A stretch of 64,000 nucleotides of DNA from Rugamonas fusca (GCF_014042365.1 NZ_JACEZS010000009.1:154750-218749); one strand, 5' to 3'; positions 28,858 through 38,226 are shown, numbered from the stretch's first letter. Numbers and translations are program-made. Notes: generated from the letters alone by a model not told the origin.

Positions 28858-30116
28858 GGTTTTTTCTCCAGGTTGACGGGCACCACGCGCACGCCTTCGG
28901 CTGCGGTGCGCCAGACGAGCACGATGCCATCGCGCCCGCGCAGCAGCTGCGGATGGTCCGACGCTTGCGCCGTGCTGGCCAGTTCCGTTTCGCGCCAGCT
29001 CAGGCCCGCGTCACGCGAGACCCGGCCCATGATGGCGGTGGCCTTGCCGTTGAACTGGCGCCACGCCAGCACGATGGTGCGGCCGTCGACAGCGATGGCG
29101 GCATGGTCGGCCTGTTCGGAACCGAGCTTGACGGGACTGCCCAGCGGCTGGCCCGGCGCCGCGCTGGCGTAATAGACGCCGCCATCGTCGCCCTTGACCG
29201 TGAACCAGGCCTGGTGGCGGGTGCCGTCGGCCGCATAGGCCAGCGCCGGGCCCTGGTGCGGGCAGGCGTCCACGTGCCAGTCGTCGAAGGTGGCGCGGGT
29301 GGGCGTGGCCACGGCGCCGGACGGCGTCAGTTCGGCCAGCGCGTGGTCGCGCACATTGGGGGTGAACACGTGGCGCCACAAGGCCATCACCTTGCCGTCC
29401 GGGCTCGTGGTCAGGGCGATGCGGCAGCATTCGCAGCTGTGGTCGGCCACCTTGTAGTCGCCGTGGAAGCTGGCGCCCCGGTCGTCGGAGACGGCGTAGT
29501 AGACGGCGGCGCCCGTGTAGTCCTGCTGGCGCGCGCGGGCCTGTTCGAGGTCGCGCTTGTCGATCCAGGCCACGTAGATGCGCCCTTGCGGGTCGATGCT
29601 CATGGCGTCGAAGCGGTGGGTGATGATGGCGCGGTCGGCATGCACGGTGACGGGAGCCGAGAACGTTTGGCCGCCGTCGAGCGAACGGATGAAGCGCACC
29701 TCGCCCGTGTAGGGCATGGCCAGCGGCTTGCTGTAGCTGACGTAGAACTCGCCCTTGGGGCCGAACAGCAGCTTGGGACGGCTCTCGCCGTCGGCCGCGA
29801 TGGCTTCCGGCTCGTTCAGGATGCGCGTGGGCGCGGACCAGCTGGCGCCGTCGTCGTCGGACTTGCGCAGCACCAGGTACTGGGCCGTGCCGTCCACCTC
29901 CTTGCTGACGGTCCAGATGGCGCCGCGCGCATCGATGGCGGCGGCCGTGCCCAGTTCGGCCGATTTGGCAGGCCTCATCATGTGCCCCTGGGGCATGGCC
30001 TGCGTTTCGGCATGGGCGCCGGTGCCGGCGGTGGCGCCCAGCGCGCCCAGCGCCAGCGCGGCCAGCGTGGGCCAGCCGGGCATGGGGCTGGGGATGGATC
30101 TTATGGTCTGCCGCAT
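28854..30116 (-). CDS. Exported BNR/sialidase-like beta-propeller with Cys motif
   Basis: 420 residues from ATG 30116 (TTGAGG site upstream; an 18-residue longer start is possible). A signal peptide ends near AHAETQA. The body has at least four Asp-box turns: SDDDGASW, SLDGGQTF, SDDRGASF, SRDAGLSW, the hallmark of a six-bladed sialidase/BNR propeller. The expected arginine triad of true sialidases is not evident, so sialidase activity is unlikely. Inserted are HSCECCRIAL and HVDACPHQGP, a CxCC plus C-P-H group that could bind copper or another soft metal. It lies between the TonB receptor and the coupled thioredoxin-like gene. Confidence 0.85.
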   Translation of the reverse strand: MRQTIRSIPSPMPGWPTLAALALGALGATAGTGAHAETQAMPQGHMMRPAKSAELGTAAAIDARGAIWTVSKEVDGTAQYLVLRKSDDDGASWSAPTRILNEPEAIAADGESRPKLLFGPKGEFYVSYSKPLAMPYTGEVRFIRSLDGGQTFSAPVTVHADRAIITHRFDAMSIDPQGRIYVAWIDKRDLEQARARQQDYTGAAVYYAVSDDRGASFHGDYKVADHSCECCRIALTTSPDGKVMALWRHVFTPNVRDHALAELTPSGAVATPTRATFDDWHVDACPHQGPALAYAADGTRHQAWFTVKGDDGGVYYASAAPGQPLGSPVKLGSEQADHAAIAVDGRTIVLAWRQFNGKATAIMGRVSRDAGLSWRETELASTAQASDHPQLLRGRDGIVLVWRTAAEGVRVVPVNLEKKP

Positions 30117-30173
30117 GGCATCTGCCTCAAAAAATGGTGGTCGCATCGCAGGTGATCGCTTAAAGGTCATCGC

Positions 30174-32528
30174 TTACAGGTCATATTTCAGGCTGGCGAA
30201 CACGGTGCGTTGCGGGTACGGGTTCGGATTCACGTAGTACTTGAAATTGCCCAGGTTGTTCACGCCCAGCGCCGCCGACCAGCGCTCGTTCACGTTGTAG
30301 AGCAGCTTGGCGTCGAACACGCTGTAGTGGCTCACGGCGCCGTACACGTCCGGATTGACGTCGTTGTACTGGTGGGCGGCCGTATTGTAAAGCGCATTGT
30401 GCTGGCGGCCGCTGTAGCGGTAGCTCAGGCTGAGCGCCAGCCGTTCGGTGGCGTGCCAGGTGGCCACCAGCGTGGCGCGCCAGTCGGGGATGCGGGGCTG
30501 GTCCGTGCCCACCAGGCCGGGGTTGCGGCTGTCGGCCGTGATGGTGGAGCGGGTCCAGGTGGCGCTGCCGTTCAGGTCCAGGCCGCGCACCAGCCAGTCG
30601 CGCGCGTCGAACGCTTCCTCCACGCCGTAGGTGCGCACCTTGTCCACGTTCTGGATGCTCGAGATGTTGGGCGTGACGGTGACGTCGGACTGCGCGATCA
30701 GCGCGTCACGCTTGGCTTCCCAGAACAGCGACGAGCGCAGGCTCGCGCGCTGGAAGTGGCGTTCGGCCACCACCTCGCCCGACACCACGCGCTCGGGCTT
30801 GAGGTTGGGATCATTCTGCTTGACGTTGTTGGGCAGGCTGATGACCTGGAAAATCTCGGCCACGGTCGGGTAGCGCACGGCCTTGCCGAGCGCGGCGCGC
30901 AGGGTCCAGTCGGCGCTGGCCAGCCAGGACAGGCCCAGCTTGGGCGAGATGTCCGTGCTGCTGCGGGCCGCATAGTTCAGCTGCTGGTAGGCCGGCACGT
31001 TGGCCGCGTTGTAGTTGCTGCCATCGAAGGCGCGCCAGTGTTCGGCGCGCGCGCCCGCCACCAGGCGCCAGGCCGGGGCCATGTGCCACGCATCCTGCAG
31101 GTACAGCGCCTGCGTTTCTGTCTTGCCGTAGGAATTGCTGGATGGCGTGGCCGCCGCGTCGCCATACAGCCAGTCCGACGGCACGGCCGAGGTGACCGAC
31201 TTGAGCGTGTAGCGGTCCACGTGGTAGCCGAAGCTCAGGATGTGCGCGCTGGCGGTGGTGCCATCGGCGCGCCAGGTGCCGCGCAGGTCCAGGTTGCGCC
31301 AGCCGGTGCCGTCGGCCACGGTGAGCGTGCCGGCGGGACGCTGCGCGCCGGTGCCCGCATCCGTCAGGCTGGCCGTGTTGGCGGCGCTGCGGCTGCGGTC
31401 CATGTCCTGCGTGTACAGGCTGGCGATGGCTTCCCAGTCCCAGGTGCCGCCCGTGTCGGACTTGAGCGACAGGCCGTGCATCAGGTGGCGGCTTTCGCTG
31501 TAGCCGGGCGAGGTGCCGGCCAGCGTGTAGTAGTTGCTGTCGCCGGTGAACTTGACGTACTTGCCGGCGCCGCTGGCGGCCGTGTTGTAGACGGGATTGC
31601 CGGCGCCGTCGCGCAGGTAGGCGGCGACGTCCGTGTTGGACTTGTTCTGCCACACGCCCAGCGTGTACATGGCCCGCACGGTGGGCGTGACATCGTAGGC
31701 CAGCTTGATCTTGTCCGTGTCCTGCGTGGTATGGTCGGCGCCGATGGCGCTGGTGATGATGCGTGGGTTACCGCTGGTGTCCGTGTCGCGCAGCTCGCCC
31801 GTGACGGCCGTGTAGGCGGTGCCGGACTTGGGGCTGGCCTTGGCGGCCGCGCCGAAGGTTTGCGGCTGGCCGTGGTTGTCCAGGTGGTCGGCCGTGATCC
31901 AGTACGACCACGCACCGGCCTTGTTGCCGATGGCGGCGCTGGCGTGGCTGCCGTTGTAGTGCTGGCTGGTGCCGTACAGCTTGAAGTCCTGGCTGAACAG
32001 GTCGACGCCGGCATGGGCCTCGAAGCGTTCCGGCATGTGGGTGCTCATCATCACCACGCCGCCGGCCGAGTTGCCGGGGTAGAGCGCGGAGAACGGGCCG
32101 TACAGCACGTCCACCCGTTCGATTTCCACCGGCGCCACCATGCCCCAGCGCGGCGCCGTGCTGAAGCTGTTGTTGAGGAAGTTCGACAGCAGCAGGTCGT
32201 CCGCGTAGACGGTGGTCTGGGCGCTGGAGATCGAACTGTTCACACGCATGACGAGCACGCCATTGCGGTCGCCCGCGTAGCGTTCGCGCACGTGCATGCT
32301 GGGCAGGTAGTTGAGCACTTCGGCCGCGGTGACGGCGTTGATGCTCGCTTCGATCTGGCTGGCCGTGATGGACTCGGTGGTGACAACCGGCGCCACCGTG
32401 GCGCGCTTTTCGCCTTTGATGACGACTTCCTGCAAGCCGCTGTCGAAAATGGCGTCGTCGGCCAGCGCGGGCGCGCAGGCGAAGGCCGCGAGCAGGGCCG
32501 CGGCGATGGGGGTGTGGTGCGACTTCAT
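30174..32528 (-). CDS. TonB-dependent outer-membrane receptor, probably metal (copper) related
   Basis: 784 residues, preceded by an AAGGAAGG ribosome-binding site. A signal peptide ends at APALA/DD; a weak TonB box region (QEVVIKGEK) and a plug domain (about 40-160) follow, then a 22-strand barrel ending in the aromatic-type C-terminus VFASLKYDL. The plug contains the Met/His-rich stretch GGVVMMSTHMPERFEAH, compatible with soft-metal binding as in OprC/NosA-like receptors. With a DUF2946 gene upstream and Cys-bearing periplasmic genes downstream, copper uptake or sensing is the best guess; siderophore or B12 uptake is possible but less favoured. Confidence 0.87.
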   Translation of the reverse strand: MKSHHTPIAAALLAAFACAPALADDAIFDSGLQEVVIKGEKRATVAPVVTTESITASQIEASINAVTAAEVLNYLPSMHVRERYAGDRNGVLVMRVNSSISSAQTTVYADDLLLSNFLNNSFSTAPRWGMVAPVEIERVDVLYGPFSALYPGNSAGGVVMMSTHMPERFEAHAGVDLFSQDFKLYGTSQHYNGSHASAAIGNKAGAWSYWITADHLDNHGQPQTFGAAAKASPKSGTAYTAVTGELRDTDTSGNPRIITSAIGADHTTQDTDKIKLAYDVTPTVRAMYTLGVWQNKSNTDVAAYLRDGAGNPVYNTAASGAGKYVKFTGDSNYYTLAGTSPGYSESRHLMHGLSLKSDTGGTWDWEAIASLYTQDMDRSRSAANTASLTDAGTGAQRPAGTLTVADGTGWRNLDLRGTWRADGTTASAHILSFGYHVDRYTLKSVTSAVPSDWLYGDAAATPSSNSYGKTETQALYLQDAWHMAPAWRLVAGARAEHWRAFDGSNYNAANVPAYQQLNYAARSSTDISPKLGLSWLASADWTLRAALGKAVRYPTVAEIFQVISLPNNVKQNDPNLKPERVVSGEVVAERHFQRASLRSSLFWEAKRDALIAQSDVTVTPNISSIQNVDKVRTYGVEEAFDARDWLVRGLDLNGSATWTRSTITADSRNPGLVGTDQPRIPDWRATLVATWHATERLALSLSYRYSGRQHNALYNTAAHQYNDVNPDVYGAVSHYSVFDAKLLYNVNERWSAALGVNNLGNFKYYVNPNPYPQRTVFASLKYDL

Positions 32529-32686
32529 GAAACCTTCCTTGGACGATGTCCGTGTTTGTTCTTGGGCGGGACGCGGCTGGGCGCGCCGGATCGCATGCCG
32601 CCGCCACCCGTTGCGGGCGTGGAGGGCGGGCGCGAACGGACGGCTGGCTGCGCGCCGGGCGCTTGTTCAGCCAGCGTCCGTCGAGA

Positions 32687-33091
32687 TCAGGCCGTTGCGG
32701 AAGGTGGTGCGCGCGGGTGCGCCGCCGTCCAGATGGGCAGCGGGCGTGGCGCGTGGTAGAACAGGAAGGGATGGCTAGCTTGCGCCGTGAAGGTGGGCAG
32801 CGTCAGTTCGGCGCCGGGCAAGGCCAGCGGGGCGCCGCCATGGGTGAAGCAGAACGGGCAGTGATCGAGGTGCGAGGTGTCGACGCCGGTGGCCGGTTGC
32901 TGCATGTCCGGGCCCTGGCCCGCGTCCATGTCCACCAGTTTGGCGCCGGCCGTGCTGCAAATCTCCATCCAGGCAGCACCGCCGCGCGCACCGGCGCGCG
33001 CGTGGGAAATCGACGGCGCGAACGCGGCGAACAGGATGGCCAGGCAGGCGATCCAGGCGGCGAAAAGGCGAGTCGTGCGTGTCATTCCCAT
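32687..33091 (-). CDS. DUF2946 family protein
   Basis: 134 residues from ATG 33091 (MGMTRTTRLFAAWIACL); 16 further upstream residues are possible. One hydrophobic N-terminal segment (about 8-28) acts as signal or anchor. The family motif is clear: WMEICSTAGAKLV and HLDHCPFCFTHG, giving one Cys plus a CxxC with nearby His. DUF2946 genes recur beside copper TonB receptors and are often copper-responsive in pseudomonads. It is first of the minus-strand cluster, 158 bp before the receptor; that gap carries no gene and could hold the receptor's own promoter. Confidence 0.8.
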   Translation of the reverse strand: MGMTRTTRLFAAWIACLAILFAAFAPSISHARAGARGGAAWMEICSTAGAKLVDMDAGQGPDMQQPATGVDTSHLDHCPFCFTHGGAPLALPGAELTLPTFTAQASHPFLFYHAPRPLPIWTAAHPRAPPSATA

Positions 33092-33300
33092 CGGCCGATT
33101 ATAGCAGCGCGGTGTCGCCCAACCGGGCGCCACAACCATCGCCGGATCAAGTGGGCGCCGATCCGGTCTTGCCTTCGTCCGGCATTTGGTGTGTTTATGC
33201 TAACCACGGCGGACCATCGGGGCGCGGGCGTTCGATTGCCCGCCACCGTGTTCTGTGGCAGTATCGCCGGAACTGTTGGACCAAGGAAAGGCGCAATCCC

Positions 33301-34278
33301 GTGAAATCCATCCTGTTCCGAGCCGCCGCGGGCTGGTTGTTGGCTGGCGTGGCCCACGTGGCCGGCGCCGCCCAGATCACTTCCTACGAACTGGCCCGGC
33401 CCGAAGGGGCGCGCCACTACCTGCTGGCCACGCCGGACCAGCCGGCCCCGGGCCGCCACCCGCTCGTCATCGTGCTGCACGGCCATGTCGGATCGGCCGC
33501 CCAGGTGCTGGGGCGGGAGCGCATCGCCGCGCCGCTGTCCGTGTGGCTGCACATCGCCGACCGCGAGCAGTTGCTGGTGCTGGCCCCGGACGGCATGCTG
33601 GGCAGCGATGGCAAGACGGGCTGGAACGATTGCCGTTCCGACGCCATCTCGAACCCCCGCAGCGACGACGTGGGCTTCATCAACGCGCTGATCGACAAGG
33701 CCGTGGCGGAGTACCATGCCGACCCGGCGCGGGTGTACGTGATGGGCATGTCCAACGGCGGCATCATGGCGTTCCGGATGGCCACCGAGAGCCCCGCGCG
33801 GCTGGCGGCGTTCGCCACCGTGGGCGCGTCCATGGCGGCCAGGAGTGGCTGCGCCGCGCCCAAGGCGCCCGTGTCGGCGCTGATCGTGGCCGGCACGGCC
33901 GATCCCATCGTGCCTTATGCCGGTGGCGATATCCGCTTTGCCATGCTGCGCCAGCGCGGCTCCGTGCTGCCGGTGGAGGAGGCGGCGGCCCAATGGCGCC
34001 AGCTGGCCCAGTTGCCCGCCGCCGGCGTGACGATGGAATTCCCGCACCGCGACGTGGCCGATGTCACGCGCGCCACCCGCATCACGTGGGGCGCCGATCC
34101 CCGCAAGCTGCAGGTGGCACTGATCCGCGTGGATAAGGGCGGCCACACGGAGCCGAGCAAGGTCAAACGGTTGAAGTGGATGTACCGCATGATGCTGGGG
34201 CCGCAGAACGGCGACATCGAGATCGCCGAGGAGGCCTGGTCGTTCTTCCGCGACAAGCAGGCGGGCTTGCAGCCCTGA
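33301..34278 (+). CDS. Exported PHB-depolymerase/feruloyl-esterase-like hydrolase
   Basis: 325 residues from a GTG start at 33301 preceded by AAGGAAAGG. Signal peptide (about 1-22, ...VAGAAQ). Alpha/beta-hydrolase of the LpqC/poly(3-hydroxybutyrate) depolymerase group: oxyanion region VIVLHGHVGSA, nucleophile elbow VMGMSNGGIMA, acid in GTADPIVPYAGG, His in DKGGHTEPS. The full triad is present, so an active esterase is expected, in the periplasm or secreted. Substrate could be short-chain polyester or aryl esters. The first ~220 bp upstream are shared with the divergent DUF2946 gene. Confidence 0.86.
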   Translation: MKSILFRAAAGWLLAGVAHVAGAAQITSYELARPEGARHYLLATPDQPAPGRHPLVIVLHGHVGSAAQVLGRERIAAPLSVWLHIADREQLLVLAPDGMLGSDGKTGWNDCRSDAISNPRSDDVGFINALIDKAVAEYHADPARVYVMGMSNGGIMAFRMATESPARLAAFATVGASMAARSGCAAPKAPVSALIVAGTADPIVPYAGGDIRFAMLRQRGSVLPVEEAAAQWRQLAQLPAAGVTMEFPHRDVADVTRATRITWGADPRKLQVALIRVDKGGHTEPSKVKRLKWMYRMMLGPQNGDIEIAEEAWSFFRDKQAGLQP

Positions 34279-34668
34279 TGATTCCGGTTTCGCGCGGCGC
34301 AGGCGGGGTGGTGCTCGCCCGGGCCGGCCGTTTCTAAACGCCGCTATAGCGGTGGAGACGACTCTGGAGTGCTCTATCGCTTACTAAAATTGCCAGTCCG
34401 GCAACACTAAATCACACTAAACGGCACTATCTCGTTAGCGTCATTTAGTATGGTTTCGTGACGCTATTTGACGCTAAGCAGTACGAAATAGCGGTGGCTA
34501 CAGCGAATGAGTAAGGTATTGCGCGATGTAGTCAATCCGGGAAAAAACGCGGACTCCCCCTGTGTCCTCCCGCCATGGGGTGCGCACGATTGCCGTGCGC
34601 GGTGGCGCCGGCCGGGCGTCCAATGTCATAATCTTGCCTCCCGAAAGTACGCCCAAGAAGAACCCCGC
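34279..34668. other. Gene-free 390-bp intergenic region with repeats
   Basis: No convincing coding region. The middle (about 34377-34545) is visibly less GC-rich than its surroundings. It has short reiterations of CACTAAA, a 10-bp direct repeat ATAGCGGTGG (34345-34354 and 34489-34498), and the TTAGCGTCA inverted repeat described separately. A hairpin GCGCAC(34582-34587)/GTGCGC(34595-34600) lies near the following gene. Could hold a promoter with operators, a small RNA, or the scar of an old insertion. Confidence 0.5.
34435..34477. repeat. TTAGCGTCA inverted repeat with extra half-site
   Basis: TTAGCGTCA at 34435-34443 faces TGACGCTAA at 34469-34477, with an additional direct copy TGACGCTAT at 34459-34467. 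The three 9-mers occupy 43 bp. This array looks like multiple binding half-sites for one protein, or arms of a small element. Nothing comparable was seen elsewhere in the window. Confidence 0.55.
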
Positions 34669-35658
34669 TTGAGAACACCACGTCTTTTGTTGTCATTGGC
34701 GGCCTGCCTCACACTGTCCGGTGCCGCGCTGGCCGCACCGGACAAGAAGGCCGCCGCGCCCAACCCGGCCGCCATCAACCAGTTGCCCGCCACCGCCACC
34801 GTCGGTCCCCGTACGCGCGGCGCCAACGTGCTGCGCGCCCAGGTGCTGCTGGACCGCGCCCATTTCTCGTCCGGCGAGATCGATGGCGTCTATAGCCGCA
34901 ACCTGCGCCTCGCCATCAGCGGCTACCAGAAGCTGCACCAGCTGAAGGTGACGGGCGCGATCGACGCCCCCACCTGGGCATTGCTGGCGCAGGACAAGGA
35001 GCCTGTGCTGGGCAGCTACATCATCACGGCGCAGGATGCGGCGGGGCCGTATGCGGTGGCGCCCGCCAGCATGGCCGACAAGGCCAGGTTGCCCACGCTG
35101 GGCTATGCGAACGTGGCCGAAGCGCTGGGCGAGCGCTTTCATTGCAGCCCGGCCCTGCTCAAGCGGCTCAACCCCGGCAAGCACCTGAACCGCGCCGGCG
35201 AGCAGGTGGTGGTGCCCAACGTGCTGGCGGCCAGCCCGCTGCCCAAGGCCACGGCCCTGATGGTGGGCCGCGCCGATGGCACCCTCACGCTGCTCGACGC
35301 CAGCGGCACGCCGTTCGCCCAGTTCCCGGCCAGCACCGGCAGCGAGCACGATCCGCTGCCCTACGGCCAGTGGAAGGTGACGGCCGTGGTGCGCAATCCC
35401 GTCTACCGCTACGACCCCAAGCTGTTCTGGGACGCCCGGCGCGGCGACGCCAGGGCCATGATCGCGGCCGGTCCCAACAACCCGGTCGGCGTGGTCTGGA
35501 TAGAGCTGAGCAAGAAGCATTACGGCATTCATGGCACGCCGGAGCCGGGCAACATCGGCAAGACCCAGTCGCATGGCTGCATCCGCCTGACCAACTGGGA
35601 CGCACTGGCGGTGGCCGGCGCGCTGGCGCGCGGCGCCTCGGTGCTGCTGCAGGAATGA
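34669..35658 (+). CDS. L,D-transpeptidase (YkuD) with peptidoglycan-binding domain
   Basis: About 329 residues from a TTG start at 34669 (LRTPRLLLSLAACLTLSGAALA), which gives a clean signal peptide; the longer ATG version at 34507 would put 54 polar residues before it. Domain order: PG_binding_1 (about 45-105; VLRAQVLLDRAHFSSGEIDGVY), a LysM-like segment (YANVAEALGERFHCSPALLK), and the YkuD catalytic domain with HGTPEPGNIGKTQSHGCIRL, carrying catalytic Cys and His. It forms 3-3 crosslinks or anchors proteins to peptidoglycan in the periplasm. Monocistronic. Confidence 0.9.
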   Translation: MRTPRLLLSLAACLTLSGAALAAPDKKAAAPNPAAINQLPATATVGPRTRGANVLRAQVLLDRAHFSSGEIDGVYSRNLRLAISGYQKLHQLKVTGAIDAPTWALLAQDKEPVLGSYIITAQDAAGPYAVAPASMADKARLPTLGYANVAEALGERFHCSPALLKRLNPGKHLNRAGEQVVVPNVLAASPLPKATALMVGRADGTLTLLDASGTPFAQFPASTGSEHDPLPYGQWKVTAVVRNPVYRYDPKLFWDARRGDARAMIAAGPNNPVGVVWIELSKKHYGIHGTPEPGNIGKTQSHGCIRLTNWDALAVAGALARGASVLLQE

Positions 35659-35742
35659 CATCGGCCGCCACGCGGCGCGCCGTCCCGTCGTAAAATGGCG
35701 GCTGTGTCACTGTAGCCCGAACAACAAGAAAGCCCAGCACCC

Positions 35743-36708
35743 ATGAAATTTGACCAGATTGAAGACGACCAGGAAGAATCCCCGCACAGCGCGCAGGAGC
35801 GCGCGGCGGCCGCCAGCCGCAGCACCTGGGTCAGCGTCGCCATCAACCTGGTGCTGAGCTGCACCCAGGTCGGCGTCGGCCTGTTCTCGCGCTCGCAGGG
35901 CTTGATCGCTGACGGTATCCACTCGCTGTCGGACCTGGTGGCTGACTTCGTGGTGCTGTTCGCCAGCCACCACAGCAAGAAGGACGCGGACCAGGATCAC
36001 CCCTACGGCCACCAGCGCTTCGAGACGGCCGCCTCGCTGGCGCTGGGCTTGCTGCTGCTGGCCGTGGGGGTGGGCATGCTGTGGTCGGCCATCGCCAAGC
36101 TGCAAAAGCCGGAAGCCATTCCGCAGGTGCACGTGGCCGCGCTGTGGGTGGCCGCCGTGGCGCTGGTGGCCAAGGAAACGCTGTTTCGCTACATGCTGGC
36201 CGTGGCCACGCGCGTCAAGTCCAGCATGCTGGTGGCCAATGCCTGGCACGCCCGCTCGGACGCGGCGTCATCGCTGGTGGTGGGCATCGGTATCGCCGGC
36301 AACCTGATGGGCTATCCCATCCTGGACCCGATCGCCGCGCTGATCGTCGGCTTCCTGATTTCGAAGATGGGCTGGGAATTTGGCTGGGACGCGCTGCACG
36401 ATTTGATGGACCGCGCCGCCGATGAACTGGAAGTGGAGGCGATCCGCCGCACGCTGCTGGAAACGCCGGGCGTGAGCGGCGTGCACGACGTGCGTACCCG
36501 CAAGATGGGCGACCTGATCGTGGTCGACGCCCACCTGGAAGTGGACGCCACGCTGACCGTGGAGCAGGGCCACGATATCGCCGTGCTGGCGCGCCAGCGC
36601 GTGCTGCAACGGCACCGCGTGCTGAACCTGATGACCCACGTCGATCCGTGGCGCCGGCCTGACCTCGATCACGTGCCGGCCGCCGAAGCGGCCGGCCAGT
36701 TGCGCTGA
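35743..36708 (+). CDS. Cation diffusion facilitator (CDF) transporter
   Basis: 321 residues, six predicted membrane helices (about 30-215) plus a C-terminal cytosolic metallochaperone-like domain (about 225-300). The metal-site residues are visible: GLIADGIHSLSDLVADF in TM2 and AWHARSDAASSLVVG in TM5, with the His-rich loop HHSKKDADQDHPYGHQRFE between TM2 and TM3. Exports divalent metal (Zn, Co, Fe, Mn or Ni) from the cytosol. Given the urease and copper loci in the window, metal homeostasis is a theme, but no specific metal can be assigned. Its stop directly abuts the convergent carboxypeptidase stop. Confidence 0.92.
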   Translation: MKFDQIEDDQEESPHSAQERAAAASRSTWVSVAINLVLSCTQVGVGLFSRSQGLIADGIHSLSDLVADFVVLFASHHSKKDADQDHPYGHQRFETAASLALGLLLLAVGVGMLWSAIAKLQKPEAIPQVHVAALWVAAVALVAKETLFRYMLAVATRVKSSMLVANAWHARSDAASSLVVGIGIAGNLMGYPILDPIAALIVGFLISKMGWEFGWDALHDLMDRAADELEVEAIRRTLLETPGVSGVHDVRTRKMGDLIVVDAHLEVDATLTVEQGHDIAVLARQRVLQRHRVLNLMTHVDPWRRPDLDHVPAAEAAGQLR

Positions 36709-38226
36709 TTACAGGCCGTACAGGGCCTTGGCGTCGCGCTTGAACGCCTGGGCCGAGGCGTCGCGGCTGTAGAACATGTGGCCGCCCGGGTAGACCGACA
36801 AGCGCACCGGCGAGCTGCCCATTTTCGGCATCTGGTCGATGATCAGGCGCGAGGCGAAGTAGGGGCAGGCCAGGTCGTTATAGCCGTGCACGATCAGCAC
36901 GCCCATGTTGGGATCGTTGGCGATGGCCTTGCGCAGGTCGCTGACCGGCTTGTCCTGCCTCGTGCCCGCCCGGTCCCAGGCCTTGTTCACGTCATACGAC
37001 AGCGCGTTGTAGCGCGCCTCCGTCTTCCAGCCCACTTCGCGCGTGATGAAGTCCACCATGGCGCTGGTGGTGGGCGCGATCAGCGCCTCCAGGATAGGGT
37101 CGCCCGACTTGCGGTCGGCCGATTCCGGGAACGGGTCCCAGGCCGTCACGTTGGCGTCGTAGATGGAGCCGATCTTCTTGTCGGCGCGGTGCACTTCGCG
37201 CAGGAAGGTGGCGATATCGAGGCGGCCATCGAGCCGGCCCACCACTTGCGCGTCCACCCCCGTCAGGCCCGACACCTTGCTCACCAGGCGTCCGATGGCG
37301 GCCGGGTCGGCGCGGCCGGCGAACAGGTCCAGCGCGTACTGCTGGCGCACATACGATTCCACTTCCTGCATGGCGGCCGGCGTCAGGCGGTGCTGGTTCT
37401 CCAGCTGCACGGCGGCCATCGAGGGCAGGTTGATCATCCACGGCAGCGGCGACAGGGCCGTGTCGTCGCCGATGGCAGCCGGGTCCAGGTACGGCGATAC
37501 CATGATCAAGCCCTTCACGCCCACGCCCAGCTGCGTTTGCAGGTGGTAGGCGATGCGCGGCGCGCGGTAGCCGCCATAGGATTCGCCCATCACGAATTTC
37601 GGCGAGCGCAGGCGGCCGTTCTTGACCAGCCAGTCATACACCACGCGCGACAAATACTTGATGTCCGGCTCGGTGGCGTAGAAATCGGCCTTGGTCTTGT
37701 CGGCATCCTCGAGCGAGCGGCTGAAGCCCGTGCCCACCGGGTCGATGAACACCAGGTCGCTCATGTCGAGCCAGGTGGCCGCGTTGTCCTTCAGCTCCGA
37801 CGAATCGGACGGCACGTTGCCGGCGTCGCCGAACTGCACCCGCTTGGGGCCGATGGCGCCCAGGTTCAGGTACACGGACGCGGCGCCCGGGCCGCCGTTG
37901 AAGGCGAACGTGACGGGCCGTTTGGCGTCCGCGCCCGGCACCACATAGGACGTGTACACGACTTCCGCCGTGACCTTGCCCTTGGCGTCGCGCACCTTGA
38001 TGGCGCCCACGGTGGCGTCGTAATGGAGCACCTTGCCGTTCAGGGTGATGGATTGGTGGACTTTCTTGTCCTCGGACAGGGGCGGCAGCTCGATCTCGCT
38101 TTTGGCATCGGCTTTCGCTTCCGGTTTGGCGTCCGCCGCGAAGGCGGGCGCCTGCAATCCCAGGCTGAACAGGCCAGCGAGGATCAGGCTGGTGAACATC
38201 CGGGAACGTGCGGGTGGGGTAGGCAT
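36709..38226 (-). CDS. Exported serine carboxypeptidase (peptidase S10)
   Basis: About 505 residues. ATG 38226 is chosen since AAAAGG sits 6 bp upstream; ATG 38232 and TTG 38241 are alternatives. Signal peptide to about residue 30 (APAFAADA), then a Lys/Ala/Glu-rich linker. S10 body: oxyanion-type VTFAFNGGPGAASVYLNLGA, nucleophile Ser in FVMGESYGGYRAPRIA, Asp in the HGYNDLACPY region, His in YPGGHMFYSR. All triad members are present. Periplasmic release of C-terminal residues from peptides is expected. The gene is monocistronic. Confidence 0.92.
   Translation of the reverse strand: MPTPPARSRMFTSLILAGLFSLGLQAPAFAADAKPEAKADAKSEIELPPLSEDKKVHQSITLNGKVLHYDATVGAIKVRDAKGKVTAEVVYTSYVVPGADAKRPVTFAFNGGPGAASVYLNLGAIGPKRVQFGDAGNVPSDSSELKDNAATWLDMSDLVFIDPVGTGFSRSLEDADKTKADFYATEPDIKYLSRVVYDWLVKNGRLRSPKFVMGESYGGYRAPRIAYHLQTQLGVGVKGLIMVSPYLDPAAIGDDTALSPLPWMINLPSMAAVQLENQHRLTPAAMQEVESYVRQQYALDLFAGRADPAAIGRLVSKVSGLTGVDAQVVGRLDGRLDIATFLREVHRADKKIGSIYDANVTAWDPFPESADRKSGDPILEALIAPTTSAMVDFITREVGWKTEARYNALSYDVNKAWDRAGTRQDKPVSDLRKAIANDPNMGVLIVHGYNDLACPYFASRLIIDQMPKMGSSPVRLSVYPGGHMFYSRDASAQAFKRDAKALYGL

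Noticed and set aside
28854..30116. Annotation as a true exo-alpha-sialidase
   Set aside because: Asp-boxes define the propeller fold only; the catalytic arginine triad and Tyr/Glu pair are not evident and the context is metal related.
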